A stretch of DNA of 64,000 bases from Sebastes aleutianus (Eukaryota; Chordata; Actinopteri; Perciformes; Sebastidae), in contig CAKAKS010000031.1 of assembly GCA_916700875.1 (NCBI GenBank), forward strand, positions 6,023,477 through 6,087,476, written 5' to 3'. The number at the start of each line of letters is the position of its first letter. Position 1 is the stretch's first letter. The notes under the pieces were generated by a model. It was not told where the DNA came from. It made no database searches and saw only the letters and a program-made list of their open reading frames with translations. This document shows, piece by piece, positions 25,180 to 37,627 of this stretch. The position numbers were made by a program, and so were the translations under genes.

Positions 25180-25430
25180 TTCAGATATCTGGAGGTCAGA
25201 GGTCAAGGGACCCCCTTTGAAAATGGCCGTGCTAGTTTATCCTCGGCAAAATTTAGCCTAACTTTGGAGCGTTATTTAGCCTCCTTTCCGACCAGCTAAT
25301 ATGACATGGTGACAATGGATTCCTTAAGCGTTCATATGATACTAGTACTTTACACTCTAGCTTTACAACTGAGCCTGCTACAGCCTCTGAAAGACGGTAA
25401 AGTCGGCCGGGTCTCAGAGGGTTAACCTTG
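25180..25430. mobile_element. Transposon core fragment shared with several hAT copies
   Basis: The block GGTCAGAGGTCAAGGGACCCC, with its neighbours through GATTCCTTAAG and CTCTGAAAGACGGTAAAGTC, is the same core seen in the 2825-3541 family and, reversed, inside element A. It ends at CTCAGAGGGTTAA, a plausible piggyBac-like edge. It lies between the convergent 3' ends of wbp1l and lman2l. Confidence 0.6.
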
Positions 25431-26054
25431 AGCGCTTGAGAGTGAAAATGGCTCTCTACACAGACGTGACAGAGCTGAGATATTGATCTGGAGGATTACC
25501 ACATGGCCGCAAGCGTAGAGAAGCACCTCAGGTCTGGATTATTGACAGGGTGTTATGTCATCGAAAAATTCGGATGTTGTTGCCCACACACACTGAAAGC
25601 TTTAACAGCTTGAGGTTTCTACAGTGCGCTGTTTATCAGAAGGTGGTTCATTCACTAACTTTGGAGCACAGATAGAAACACGCACATACATACTGTATAT
25701 ACCACTTCACACCCAGAGGTCATAAACAATATCAATGTAGGTCTTGTTTGGTCTTTAATGACAAAGACACAAGAATGGTAACAAAATGTAAATGGAAGGA
25801 TACATGAGGCACACGGTTTTCATACAAAACAAAACAAAAACAGAATATAGATAAGGTAGGGCGGTTGTCAAAGTGGCAACAGGAAATAAGGAAGTCCTCA
25901 CTCATTGCACAATTGAAAACTAAGCTTCACATAAAAGACTTATGATGTTGACATGAGGCTGCAGCCATTTCCGGGACATATAGAAGACCAACACCTCCAT
26001 AAACAGGAGGCAGCCTGAGGCCAAACCAGTATGTTTGTTCAGTCCACTGCTAAA

Positions 26055-26057
<3 letters not shown>

Positions 26058-26104
<47 letters not shown>
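26058..26104. repeat. AT dinucleotide microsatellite
   Basis: An uninterrupted AT run of about 47 bp in the presumed lman2l 3' UTR. Confidence 0.95.
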
Positions 26105-26106
<2 letters not shown>

Positions 26107-26523
26107 CAGTATACCCATATAAATTATATATACTGTATGACGCCCAAACACAGAGGTGGTGTTTTTACATATAACACAAAAGGAAACGCAAACAAAAAGT
26201 CATTGTAGTGCTCGATGTGCAAATAAAAAGTGTCAGAGAAAGGGAAAATAGTTATCATAAATGAGTAGTCATTCAAATTCTCTTCAGTGCAAAGTTTTAA
26301 ATATGTTTAGGAGAGTTTGCTCTAAACTGCTAAAAAAAACAACCTCAAATACACACATCAAATCTGGGAAAGGGAACAGTGATAAATTGAAATTAAATAT
26401 TTCCCTGAAACACCCAAATCTTTGCCACATGCATCAATGAGGCAGGCCAGTTTTCCATATGCTTAACATAAACACATATAAAGGTCAAGCACGATGAAAA
26501 CAAAGCACAGCGGTAGCCTAGAC

Positions 26524-27668
26524 CAGTGGTTCCCAACCTGTTTTCCTTGAAGCCCCCCGTCCTACTTGTATCTAAGAAAAGCCGAGCCCCTCACAATATT
26601 TTCTGACGTCAACACACACAAATCCTCGAACAAAATCCTCAATTTGAGTAAAGTGATTCAGTGTATTAAATAAGTTTAGTTTTTTTTTTTTTTTATAAAT
26701 CTACTTTAACTTGAATGAATATAACTCGTCAGTGCCTCCCTCTGTGTGTGGTGGATGGGAGAGCAAACAGTTTTTGACCGTAGTGAAAATGCTGTTTTTG
26801 AAAGGCTAAACGCCAACAAATATGGATTGAAGCAGAATATTTTGTTACATAAAAACATGCTGTGATTTTTTTAAATGATCACATCTCAATTTTTTCAATA
26901 AATGTTGACTTTTGGTCTCTACAACGCTCTGGAGTTATTGTAAATGTTTGGATCACAGAAGTCAGAAACAATCCTACGAAGCCACTACTGGAATCTAATT
27001 TTACCAATAGTATAACACAAGTGAAAATGTAGTTTTTGAAAAGCTAAACGCCAACAAATATGGATTGAAGCAGAATATTTCGTTAGATAGAAACATGTTG
27101 TGACTTTTGGAAACGATTACACCTATCTTTTTTCAATAAATTTTGGCTTTTGGACTTTACAACGCTCTGGAGTTATTGGAAATGTTTGGATCACAGAAGT
27201 CAGTAACAGTCCTACGAAGCCACCGCTGGAATCTAATTCTACTAATAGTATAATACAAGTGAAAATGTAGTTTTTGAAAAGCTAAACGCCAACAAATATG
27301 GATTGAAGCAGAATATTTCATTAGATAAAAACATGTTGAGATGTTTAGATCACAAGTCGGAAACAATCCTGCGCGAACACCACTGGAATCTAATTCTACA
27401 AATAGTATAAGTAGTATGATAGTACAAGTTAGTAGTAATACTAATAATATTAGTGTAGCCTAATCTCTATCTGAGACTGTGCAGAAATAATGGGTTTAAA
27501 CACAATGTGGCCTACTGAGTAGGAAAAAAGTATTTTGTAGAAATGATCCAGCAAGTGTGTTATTAGGATTTTAGTTATACATGTGCAAATCTAATTATGA
27601 AGACTTCAGAGCAGGCATATCCTGGCACCCATCTAAGGGGGGCCCGGACCCCAGGCTGGGAACCACTG
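26524..27668. mobile_element. hAT element with three internal 238-bp repeats
   Basis: The ends CAGTGGTTCCCAACCTG and CAGGCTGGGAACCACTG form a 17-bp inverted repeat with one mismatch. A perfect 8-bp duplication GCCTAGAC flanks it (26516-26523 and 27669-27676). Inside, a block beginning GTGAAAATG and running through GCTAAACGCCAACAAATATGG starts at 26783, 27021 and 27259, exactly 238 bp apart. No transposase is present. Confidence 0.95.
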
Positions 27669-28345
27669 GCCTAGACGATTCATGCATACTACAACTACAG
27701 GATGAGAATATACAGCATACTATATAGTAAATACTCAGAGTCAAAATGAGTAAAAAGTATGGAAGCAAACAAAAGATGCATCTTTAGGTAGCAAGGAGCT
27801 ACAGTAAGGACGGCATCAATGTTTTTAGTGCTATTGGTTAACGCTTCAAGTCATACTGCAGAGTAGGAACATATTGGATACTTTCATATATATATATTTA
27901 TATTTCTCAAAGCCATAAAACCAACACCGACCTGTGAACTGAAAATTAGTAAAAAGTGTTTTTCAAATGCAGCAAACGGTGACACAAAAAATAAAAAATA
28001 GCTGCTCATAAGATGTCATTCTGCACATCTGCTGTGTAACAAGTACAGAGGTGGAGATGGTAAGGCCGAGGTGGTATATTGTGTGTCAGGTTGGCAGGGG
28101 GTTGAGAGGACAAATGTAAACTCCTCCTACTGCTTCATGACGACCAATGGCAAAGTTGGACAATGGCTTTTTTGCAGCAGGTGATACATCAACTCCGTCT
28201 CCTGTCAAAATAGTGTCCTCGGGATAAAACAGCCTACTGCGCTCTACTGGCCGACAGCAGTGTCTCACTCTCGTCTCAGTGCGGTTGGGTCCGCAGACCG
28301 CAGTCGTCACAATCACCACCTCCATCTTTATCTTTGTTCTTTCTC

Positions 28346-31300
28346 TCAGTAGAAGCGTTTGCGTCGGCTCTCGTTCCAGTGGCTGTAGACCACCAGGCCG
28401 ATGACGATGAGGAAGATGCAACCCAGCATGGAGAAGAGCACGGTGAAGAAAATAGCTATTCCGCTCATCCCTTCGTCGCTCTGACCCGCTGGAGGAGAGG
28501 ACGACAGTCAGTCAGGCAGTTAGAGAGAGAAGGAAGGGTAGAAGAAAAAACGAGCTGAGGATGGATGGAGAGATGACAGTTAAGGTGATAAAAGATGGAG
28601 GAAAGAGGGACAAGGACAGAGAAGGAGAGAGGAACTTACATCTGAGGAGCTCAATGTTATCCACGCTGGGTATGGTTATCTCCTCTTTGTCGTCCTCCTC
28701 TTCCTCTTCTCTTTGACTCCGCAACACCGTCAGTTGGTAGAGTTTCAGGGAAATGATATCATGGTTATCTATAACATCGAGAATCAGAAAATATGATTAC
28801 ATTTAGAAAAACACACGACATATCAATTAGAAGTGATTATTTGTGGTTAAAGGGGCCTCACACTGCAAACGTTCATAGAGCAAAACTAAAAGCACATGTT
28901 AGTTCAGGAAGAGAGCAGAGCCTTTTCAGCTAAATCTAGTCCTTAAAGGGTAACTTTGGTATTTTTCAACCTCGAACCTATTTTCCCATGTTTTTGTGTC
29001 GAAGTGACTAATGGGGACAACAAGATAAGGCTTTAACTGGCAGCCGCGGAACGAGCTGCAAGGGCAAGTTAGCAGCGTCAGTGTAACATTATGTCCGCTA
29101 AATATGCTTGTTTTTCCCACTGACGGGCTCAGATTGTTATTATAAATGTCTGAAAACATTATGGATAGGACCCTACAGAGAAATGAAACATTTTTCTTAC
29201 CTTCCTCTTGATCCGGTCTGTTTGTTATTGTGTCCAAGTCCCGCTCAAGGAGAAGTCTCGTTGTGAAATCTAAATATCTGTATACTCTGGCTTAAATAAA
29301 TACGGGCGGTTATCGAATTCAAAGACCTCATCCACATCCACAAATCATCTTAATATTCAGCCATGACATTGAAAAAATCTTTTAGATAACACTAAGCTAC
29401 GCTTTCTGTAGTCGTACACAACAAAACTCTGCCTGGCTGGCACTCGCGTTTCCATCATGGATGTATTCCACCATTCCACCGTCACCTCGCCAGATTTCAG
29501 AACGAAACTTCTCCTTTAGCGAGACTCTTTCCATTACGTCAGACACTTATAATGACAATCAGAGCATGTCATTGGCAAAAACAAGCACTTTTAGTGGACA
29601 AAAATGACGGTGCAAGCTTGCCCCAATAGGATTACATTGCATCCCGTGAGCGGCAGCCATCTGCAGTGCTCTCCCTTTAATACTGGGCCAACTTCCAAAA
29701 TTGTTGTCCCTATTAGTCAGTTAGACATAAAAACATGAGAAAATAGGGTTGAAAAATACCAAAGTTACCTTTCAACAATCTTTCTAATGCTAAATTCTTT
29801 ATTCTGCATCAATGAGTCTACAGTCTGATTACTCAAAGGATCAATTCACTGAATTTTAACCTTATCACTATGTATCTATCAAAGCATGACAAGCTACAGT
29901 ATATACATCAATGCACTTGAGAGTAATCGTCTACAAGGCTCTGTTTGTCCTTCCTAAATCAATGATGCAAACACAGCTAAGCAGACATTTAAGGTCCAAG
30001 AGCTCCAATGATGACTAAGACTTTGAAACTTGGAGAGAGTAAAGTACTGTGAAACTGAGGAAAAATAGTCCTTTAAAATCACCATTACTTGAGGAGTGGT
30101 TTGGGACGGTGAAAGCTGTTTTTACCTGAGAGGTCTCCAGTGATGGATGTGGCTCCAAAATAATAGCCTAGGGGAAGCCGCACCCCGGGTATGTCCAGGC
30201 AGTCCCTCCACTCATGTTGCCCGTCGATATCTATCATTATCTGAAGGACAGAAACAATCAGTGACTTGTTAGAGGGTCACTGAATGTAGGTACCTGGGCA
30301 TCTGGCTCTCACTTCTGCAGGTTTACTCAGTTATCTGAATGAATTTAAGAGCAAAACCTAGAATCCCCTCAAATCTTGACATAGAATCTATGACAAAAAC
30401 AGCTGTTTCTTCCTGAGTGGTTAAGAAATGTAATACATTTTGGTGTTTATCCATCTGCAAAAACCGTGTTGAAAAATTGCCATTTTAGATTTTATCTTTG
30501 CTCCTCTGAAAAGACCATTTTCACCGTGCACCAATCTTGTGAAATAATCTGTATTATTCTATTCTCAATAACTGCCCTGTACCTGCTTTAATGGAGCCGT
30601 CAACTGTTTATTATTCTGTTCTGTTTGTGTCTGTACTTGTTAAATCGTTCTATTTTTCAGTGTAACTTTAAACAGGGCGTTGCTGTAAAAGAGCATACTC
30701 AGCCAACCTACACTTTATAAATGAAGCTTAAACAGGTCAAGGTCACTGAGTGTAAATGTGCTAATAACAGGTTGGACGGTCGAGGACATGAGGAAGTGTC
30801 TGCGTGCGCTAAGCAGTGTTATTACTGTTGATAATTGAAGACTCTCACCGTGAGCCTGCGGCGGACGTATCGGATGAAGAGGAAGGTGTCATGCTTGAGG
30901 TTGCGCACCATGGCGTTGCAGCCGCCCAGCTCTGTGGGCCGACCGTCACGCTCGTGGTCGTAGCTGATGCTGCCGTTCCCGACCATGGCCAGAACGAAAG
31001 GGAAGATCCTCTTTTGGTCACAGGGGGGAAAACAGAGAGATGAGGAAATTTAGTTTAGTTTTATAACCCTGTTGGAATTCATATTACCCTGATTCAGACA
31101 ACACAGCAACCATGCAGGGACAAAAATAAATAAATAAATAAGGGTGTGTTTGCAGTCAGAGAAGCATGCTTAAGGACCACTGGAGGTCGTATAAAGAGGT
31201 TAGACAAAGGATTGGGATCAAATGTTCCAAAAGCCGGTTACCTGTGTGCGAGGAGTATATCTTTTCTTCTGCGCCTGACTCCAAATGGTTGCAAAAAAGA

Positions 31301-34252
31301 ACACAAAGACGGCCCTTTTACACAAAATTTGCAAGAGCACTTGTCCGTGGCTTTACCCTCAACCCTGCTGTACTTTCCCCACAACGCTTGAGATCTAAGC
31401 AGCATACCTCTAGCTGTTTCTCCTCGTTGGGATACGTGTCCACAAACACACCCAAACCAGTGAAGTTGTCCATATTTCCAAATACAGGACCTGTAAAATA
31501 AGCAGAAGACAGAGTGTTGATAATATATATATAAAGAAAATGTTTTTTAAATAGAATAATAAGTAAGTTTATGTAAATAAGCATTTACCTTTCTGTGCAC
31601 GTTCCTTAGTGTACCAAATGGCCAGCCCGTCACCATTCAGGTTCTTCTTTCCTTTCCCATGAATCTTAAAGTGCACCTGCATCTCCCAGTCTGTCAGATG
31701 GCAAGGCTAGAAACACACACAAGTTAAATAAAGCCACTGAAATACATTCACGTTTGCTAGGCAATAAACACCTGATGACCAAAACGGAATTAGTCTCATA
31801 TTGAGGTCACTGAAGTCACGTTCAGTAGTGTTTGCTGTAGCGCTGTGTAGGCGTCACAGAGATGACTGGTTGGGTTGAGGTCAAGGCAAGAGGAAACACA
31901 AATCAAACGTTGAGCTGGCTGGCATTTGGGTCGGCATATCAGAGATATGAGGTTTACACCCGGCCACAATCATGGGCAGCAGATGATGAGGGTGTTTATT
32001 TTGGTTAGTGCGAGATAACAGCCAACAGGGTTACAGCAAAGACGATGACACACAGTCTGAAAACAGAAACCAGTTCCTGAAACACCCTCCTGCACCAAAC
32101 ACATACTTCTCTATTTTATTGACTGAATAACAAACACCATTACCACTAGGCTTCCAACCCCTTAACTTGGTTGGTATACACCGAGTTACAAATTTATCAG
32201 CATATATATTAGAGCTGCAATGATTAACCAATTAGTTGTCAACTATTAAATTAATCGCCAACTATTTTGATTAATCGGTTTGAGTAACTTTTTAAGAAAA
32301 GAAACTCAAAATTCTCTGATTTCAGCTTCATAAATGTGAATATTTTCTGGTTTCTTTACTCCTCTATGACAGTAAACTGAATATCATTGAGTTGTGGACA
32401 AAACAAGACATTTGAGGACGTCATCTTGGGCTTTGGGGAAACACTGATTGACATTTTTCACTATTTTCTGACATTTTATAGACCAAACAACGGGAAAATA
32501 ATCAACAGATTAATCGTCAATGAAAATAATCGTTAGTTGCAGCCCTAATTTATATCGATGAGGGTAGACTAAATAATAGAAACACCTCTTGGAATAAAAC
32601 AAAATACAATTCAGCAGCGTCACAAACAACCACTGTAGCCTTCATGATGGTAGGATTTACTGCAGGGCTGTTGTTATTAGACTAGTTTTAGCTAGGTGAA
32701 CCTAATAAACTGGCAGCTGAACCTGTTTTACTTCATGTGGTATTACTTGAGGGCTCTAACCTCCCTCTCATCTGTGTCTCCTGGCTGTGGATACATTAGA
32801 AAAAACTTTCACTTTCAATTCTTTCCTCTTTTTGAAATACAACACTGTCATATCACAAGACAGTTATGCTGCTATAGTTATCATCAAGTGCATGTATTTG
32901 GATATATATATACTCACAAGGCGGCCCCATACTGCCCCCTGCCGGCTCTGCTTGTCAGGTGTGAGGCGCACCTGCTCGGTGGTTACCATGGCATCCCCCA
33001 TCAGCTCCCAGTGGGAGGAGCCCAGGGATCCCACACCTGAGCACACAAATAGCACCATCATCAGCATGAAATAAAAAGATGACACAGCACAATAGAGCTC
33101 ATTGAGCCTCTTGCTTTGTTACTCAACAAAACATATGTTTGAGAGAAAAAAAAGGGTAGAACTCAATGGAGCACAATGTAAGGTATTGATATGGTGTATA
33201 AGATAAGATAAGATATTCCTTTATTAGTCCCGCAGTGGGGACATTTGCAGTGTACAGCAGCTAAAGGGGATAGTGTAAAAAAACAAGAAGCATCAGCTAA
33301 CACAGTAAAAAAAAAGAGCTAAACAAAGTGTAACAAAATATGAACCATTTAAATAGAAGGAAGTATAAAAATAGGAGCAGTATATACAGTATTGACAATA
33401 AACAGACTATACATATATGTATATATAAATAGATTTGATTTTATGTGCGTATATGTATGTATATGTGTAAACAGTACATATATGTATATATAAATAGATT
33501 TTATTTAATTTGATTGTTTTTAATTTATTTTTTTTTACTTGTGTATATTATTTTTACTTATTTATTTATTTAATATATTTCTTTGTACCGAGAATGTTAT
33601 TATTGGGGACGTTTGTGAATGTTTGTTCTGTTGTTTCAAATGAACAAAAAATATATATATATATTATTGAAAAAAACAGACTATTAACAAAATTGCACAA
33701 GTGGAAAATGATATTGCACAGTGAGAATGAAATGAATGAATGAATGAATGAATGAAATGAATGAATGAATGAATGAAATTCCACCTGAAAATATCAGGTT
33801 ATTGTCAGTTTTTTGGTGTGTAAGTGGTCTACTGGGAGCAGATATATAACCTATATATATAACAATATAACAGGCTGGATGTTATAGCAGCAAGATTCAT
33901 GTGAAGAATGAAAGCGTTGTAAGACCAATCAAGACATTTTAGGAAGAAAAGAGCTGTAGTTTAGCTGTAATTGAGTCGCTGAGTGGATTATTCTGGAAAC
34001 ATCTGTCCTCCTCAGCCTGTCCTGTGACAGGCAGATGTGTGTAACGGTGAAGCTAGCGTTACCTTGGTAAGGCTTGGAAAGGGAGTATTCCCGCTTCAAA
34101 AACTCTTCCATTTCGTGGTCATCGTCGGCGAAACACCGGCTCGCAGTGACAATAAGAAAAGCGAAAGTCCAGTATGGTTTAAAAGGCATTGTTTTCCGTC
34201 TGAATGGTGATTTGGGCTCCTTGTAATGAAGACTCCTGCTGCTGGCAGCCAT
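28346..34252 (-). CDS. lman2l: Lectin, mannose-binding 2-like (VIPL)
   Basis: L-type lectin of the early secretory pathway; known VIPL is an ER-resident type I protein linked to glycoprotein export. Coding exons (minus) are 34063-34252, 32918-33036, 31589-31706, 31408-31490, 30849-31010, 30126-30240, 28640-28768 and 28346-28488; all join in frame (352 aa; human is about 348). The signal segment is near residues 22-42, starting perhaps at the second Met (MPFKPYW). The lectin domain covers about 50-280 with GDGLAIWYTKE, VFGNMDNF, VDTYPNEEKQ and SYDHERDGRPTELGGC. Sequons are N151-F-T and N182-G-S. An acidic stalk (about 284-293) leads to a membrane span near 315-341 and the tail RRRKRFY. That basic KRFY end and overall similarity favour lman2l over lman2. 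Divergent from mtfp1. Confidence 0.95.
28945..29772. mobile_element. MITE with long inverted ends in an lman2l intron
   Basis: The left end AAAGGGTAACTTTGGTATTT and the right end pair as inverted repeats for about 60 bp, including the CCTATTTTC(C)CATGTTTTT blocks. It sits between lman2l coding exons 6 and 7. The family was not assigned; TTAA is seen only at the left edge. Confidence 0.7.
32210..32547. mobile_element. hAT MITE in lman2l intron 2
   Basis: The ends TAGAGCTGCAATGATTA and GTTAGTTGCAGCCCTA are flanked by ATATATAT/ATTTATAT (7 of 8). It is a copy of the GGGCTGCAACTAACGATTA family. Confidence 0.75.
33199..33841 (-). mobile_element. LINE 3' end, reverse orientation, with a nested insertion
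   Basis: It reads as the reverse complement of the element at 36290-36702, from the AAGAT tail (33199) through the ACTGGGAGCAG block (33841). A foreign piece of about 254 bp (33421-33674) is inserted, flanked by a 10-bp duplication AACAGACTAT at 33411-33420 and 33675-33684. A GAAT tandem run follows at about 33726-33777. It lies in lman2l intron 1. Confidence 0.8.
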
Positions 34253-34457
34253 CGTAGGTCAAAAACTCCGCCCACTGAACTCGTCATGCTTCCTTCCCAT
34301 TGGTTCGCAGGTTGCACGGCTCGTCGCCATTGGTCCGTTTGGTTGTCAATCAGAATGCACGCTTTTAATTGGATGTTACTGGACGATCGTTAGTGAGAAT
34401 GAATCAATGAACTTATTAAACTGGAAGTGTGCAGCTGTAGCAGAGCTGTAAAGAGCT

Positions 34458-34930
34458 ATAATATGGTGGAATGTAACTAAGTTTATTTAGTCAAGTACTG
34501 TATTTTACTTGAGTATTACCATTTTCTGCTACTTTATACTTCTACTCCACTACATCTCAGAGGGAAATATTGTATTTTTTACTCCACTACATTTATCTGA
34601 CAGCTTTAGTCACATACATGTGGTTATATAATATGATGCAGTACTATACTACTAATAGTAGTAGTATATAAAGTATCTAAAATTGGCTCCACATTAACAA
34701 ACTACAACGTTAAAATAGTAATAACAGAATAATATAATATTCTATGATATTATAACAATTTGAAAGGAGCCATTCTGCTCAATGACTACTTTTGCTTTCA
34801 GTACATTTTGCTGATAATATTTCTGTACTTTTACTTAAGTGACATTTTGAAAGCAGGGCTTGTACTTGTGGAGTGTTTTTAGGGTATGGCAATTCTACTT
34901 TTACTCAAGTTACTCTTCCACCACTGCCTA
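34458..34930. mobile_element. hAT-type repeat upstream of lman2l
   Basis: It has the CTACTTTATACTTCTACTCC and ACTCAAGTTACTCTTCCACC blocks and an end like TTCCACCACTG. It belongs to the same broad family as 9943-10150. It starts about 200 bp upstream of the lman2l start codon. Confidence 0.6.
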
Positions 34931-36005
34931 ACCCTATTATTCTCTGGGAAACCAATACAATGGTACTGCGCATAAATTCCTGGAACATTCATGGACCCAC
35001 TTTCAAGTACTGTCACATTATATTAAATGAAAGGTTTGTCGGGATCAGTTTTTAAATAAGCATAACTTCGGGGAAATTTTCTCTTAATAATCCATTTGCA
35101 TAATTGTTGTAATTCTGAAACTAAAACAGGAGCTGCACTATAATAATATATTTTTTAAACAGTAAGTTTGCTGTGACATTGTCACATGTCTTTGTTTATA
35201 TTATTTTTTACATCTTTCATCTTGGCTTTTTCTGTGACCTGTCTATCAGCTGAGGGCTTTGTCAGCTACCAAGCTTGCACTATAGGCTCCTCCTTCTACA
35301 CTATTTGGTTCAGGAACACCCATGTGCAGGACCCCAGGGCAAAAATTGAACTGTGAGCCCATATTGACCCATATTGATATGCTCTTTGCATTGTGCATGT
35401 ACTACCCATCTAGTACGAGCACACAGCAGTAAAGACTACAGATGACAGTGTCAGACAACTTTAGCAAAAGACTCAAGGAAGAGGCAAAAATGCAGTTTAT
35501 ACTGCACTACAATGGTGCATACTGTTTTCCCCTCAAAATTTGCAGATAATCAAATTACCACAAAACATCGTCTGGGGACTCGGGACAGTTGCCCACATAT
35601 AAAACAGTAAAAAAAATATAAAATATAAAAAACAGTTTTTAAACTGATTTATATCTATGGTTGCCCACATGGGTGGTTCTATAATGGTGATCTTTGCCAG
35701 ATTTTTCTTCCAGTTGTTAATAGAATAGTCTAACGTATCCACACAAAGCTAAAAAGACACAAATGATATATGACAAGGAATCCCCAGATAGTGAAATGGT
35801 TTGTTTTAGTCCCACTGTGGATTTAGTAGTCATATACTTCATCATTTGTCATTCTAAAACAAAAAAATTAAAATCATGGGGTATATGTTTGATTTAGTTC
35901 ATAAATGAAAAATGCTTATAAATAAATGTAAGCGTGGTGATCATTATCAGGTGATTATTGAATTTGTGGAAATTTCTCCTTAAAGTCCTGTGAAACATAA
36001 TTAGC

Positions 36006-36007
36006 GG

Positions 36008-36066
<59 letters not shown>
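36006..36066 (+). repeat. GT dinucleotide microsatellite
   Basis: A near-uninterrupted GT run of about 60 bp in the lman2l-mtfp1 intergenic region. Confidence 0.95.
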
Positions 36067-36069
<3 letters not shown>

Positions 36070-36289
36070 GTGTAACATGGTAGAATAAGTACTCATATAT
36101 TTTACTTAAGTAAAAGTAGCAATACTCTCCTTTACTCTGTAAAAAATACTCTGTTACAAGTAAAACTCCTACTGTATTAACAGCAAAATGTAAGCTTCTT
36201 AAAATATCAAAGTAAAAGTACTTGTTAGGCAGAATGGTCCATTTCAGAGAGTTGTATTATACTGTAAGCAATATATTATATTATATATG

Positions 36290-36702
36290 CTCCACCCAAA
36301 GTGTGTGAAGGAGCGCTATCGCAGGTCCTTCCTTCCTGCAGCTGTCAGACTCCACAACCAGCACTGCTCCCAGTAGACCACTTACACACCAAAAACTGCC
36401 AATAAGCTGATATTTTCAGGTGGAATTTCATTTAATTCTCACTGTGCAATATCATTTTCCACTTGTGCAATTTGTCAATAGTCTGTTTATTGTCAATACT
36501 GTATATACTGCTCCTATTTTTATACTTCCTTCTATTTAAATGGTTCATATTTTGTTACACTTTGTTTAGCTCTTTTTTTACTGTGTTAGCTGATGCATCT
36601 TGTTTTTTGCACAATCCCCTTTGCTGCTGCACACTGCAAATTTCCTCACTGCGGGAACAATAAAGGAATATCTTATCTTATCTTATCTTATCTTATCTTA
36701 CT
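36290..36702 (+). mobile_element. LINE 3' end with ATCTT tail
   Basis: The 5' part (36305-36370) translates to ERYRRSFLPAAVRLHNQH, a typical C-terminus of a fish non-LTR reverse transcriptase protein. The 3' part ends GGGAACAATAAAGG and then an ATCTT tandem tail. It is the inverted partner of 33199-33841. Confidence 0.8.
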
Positions 36703-36794
36703 TTATTAATGATGCTTTAACATGTAAAGTAAGCAATAATCTAATGTTACAGCTGATGCACATTTAACTAGGCCTATATACTATTGGATTGTTG

Positions 36795-37463
36795 TAGGTA
36801 GGTAGGTAGGTAGGTAGGTAGGTAGGTAGGAAGGTAGGTGGGTAGGAAGGTAGGTAGGTAGGTGGGTGGGTAGGAGGGTAGGAGGGTAGGTAGGTAGGCA
36901 GGTAGGAAGGTAGGTAGGTAAGTAGGTAGGTAGGTAGGTAGGTAGGTAAGTAGGTAGGTAGGTAGGTAGGTAGGTAGGTGGGTAGGTAGGTAGGTAGGAA
37001 GGAGGGTAGGTAGGTGGGTAGGTAGGAGGGTAGGTAGGTAGGCAGGTAGGAAGGTAGGTAGGTAGGCAGGTAGGAAGGTAGGTAGGTAAGTAGGTAGGTA
37101 GGTAGGTAGGTAGGTGGGTAGGTAGGTAGGTAGGTAGGAGGGTAGGTAGGTGGGTGGGTAGGAAGGTAGGTAGGTAGGCAGGTAGGAAGGTAGGTAGGTA
37201 AGTAGGTAGGTAGGTAGGTAGGTAGGTAAGTAGGTAGGTAGGTAGGTAGGTAGGTAGGTGGGTAGGTAGGTAGGTAGGAAGGAGGGTAGGTAGGTGGGTA
37301 GGTAGGAGGGTAGGTAGGTAGGCAGGTAGGAAGGTAGGTAGGTAGGCAGGTAGGAAGGTAGGTAGGTAAGTAGGTAGGTAGGTAGGTAGGTAGGTAGGTA
37401 GGTAGGTACAGCAGGTAGGTAGGTAGGTAGGTAGGCAGGTAGGTAGGTAGGTAGGTAGGTAGT
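36795..37463 (+). repeat. Complex GGTA tetranucleotide array with higher-order duplication
   Basis: About 670 bp of GGTA units with scattered GGAA, GGTG, GGCA and AAGT variants. The variant pattern at 36901-37107 repeats base for base at 37181-37387, a 280-bp higher-order duplication. The minus strand stays open for 267 codons (Tyr-Leu-Pro-Thr cycles) only because CCTA repeats contain no stop in any frame. It ends about 165 bp before the mtfp1 ATG. Confidence 0.95.
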
Positions 37464-37627
37464 AAAGTAGTAGCTTTGCTGCCCTCCAGTGGTCGAGCAG
37501 TTGGATGCTGCAGTGAGTTAAGATCACGCCCCCTTCACGGTCCCTGCCGTGTGTCGGCTTTCTCACTGCTCTCACCAGGTTCATGCATGTAGTGCTTCAC
37601 TGGGGGATGGAGTAAAGGAAGGAAGGC

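Larger units (their letters stand above)
25754..28345 (-). other. Presumed lman2l 3' UTR
   Basis: No gene was recognised between the lman2l stop and a minus-strand ATTAAA at 25754-25759, a candidate polyadenylation signal. The interval contains the AT microsatellite and the hAT element with 238-bp repeats. The end point is a guess; a nearer signal could be used. Confidence 0.35.

Noticed and set aside
36781..37584. 267-codon minus-strand open frame of Tyr-Leu-Pro-Thr repeats
   Set aside because: CCTA repeats have no stop codon in any frame, so the frame is a by-product of the microsatellite. There is no start context or splice support.
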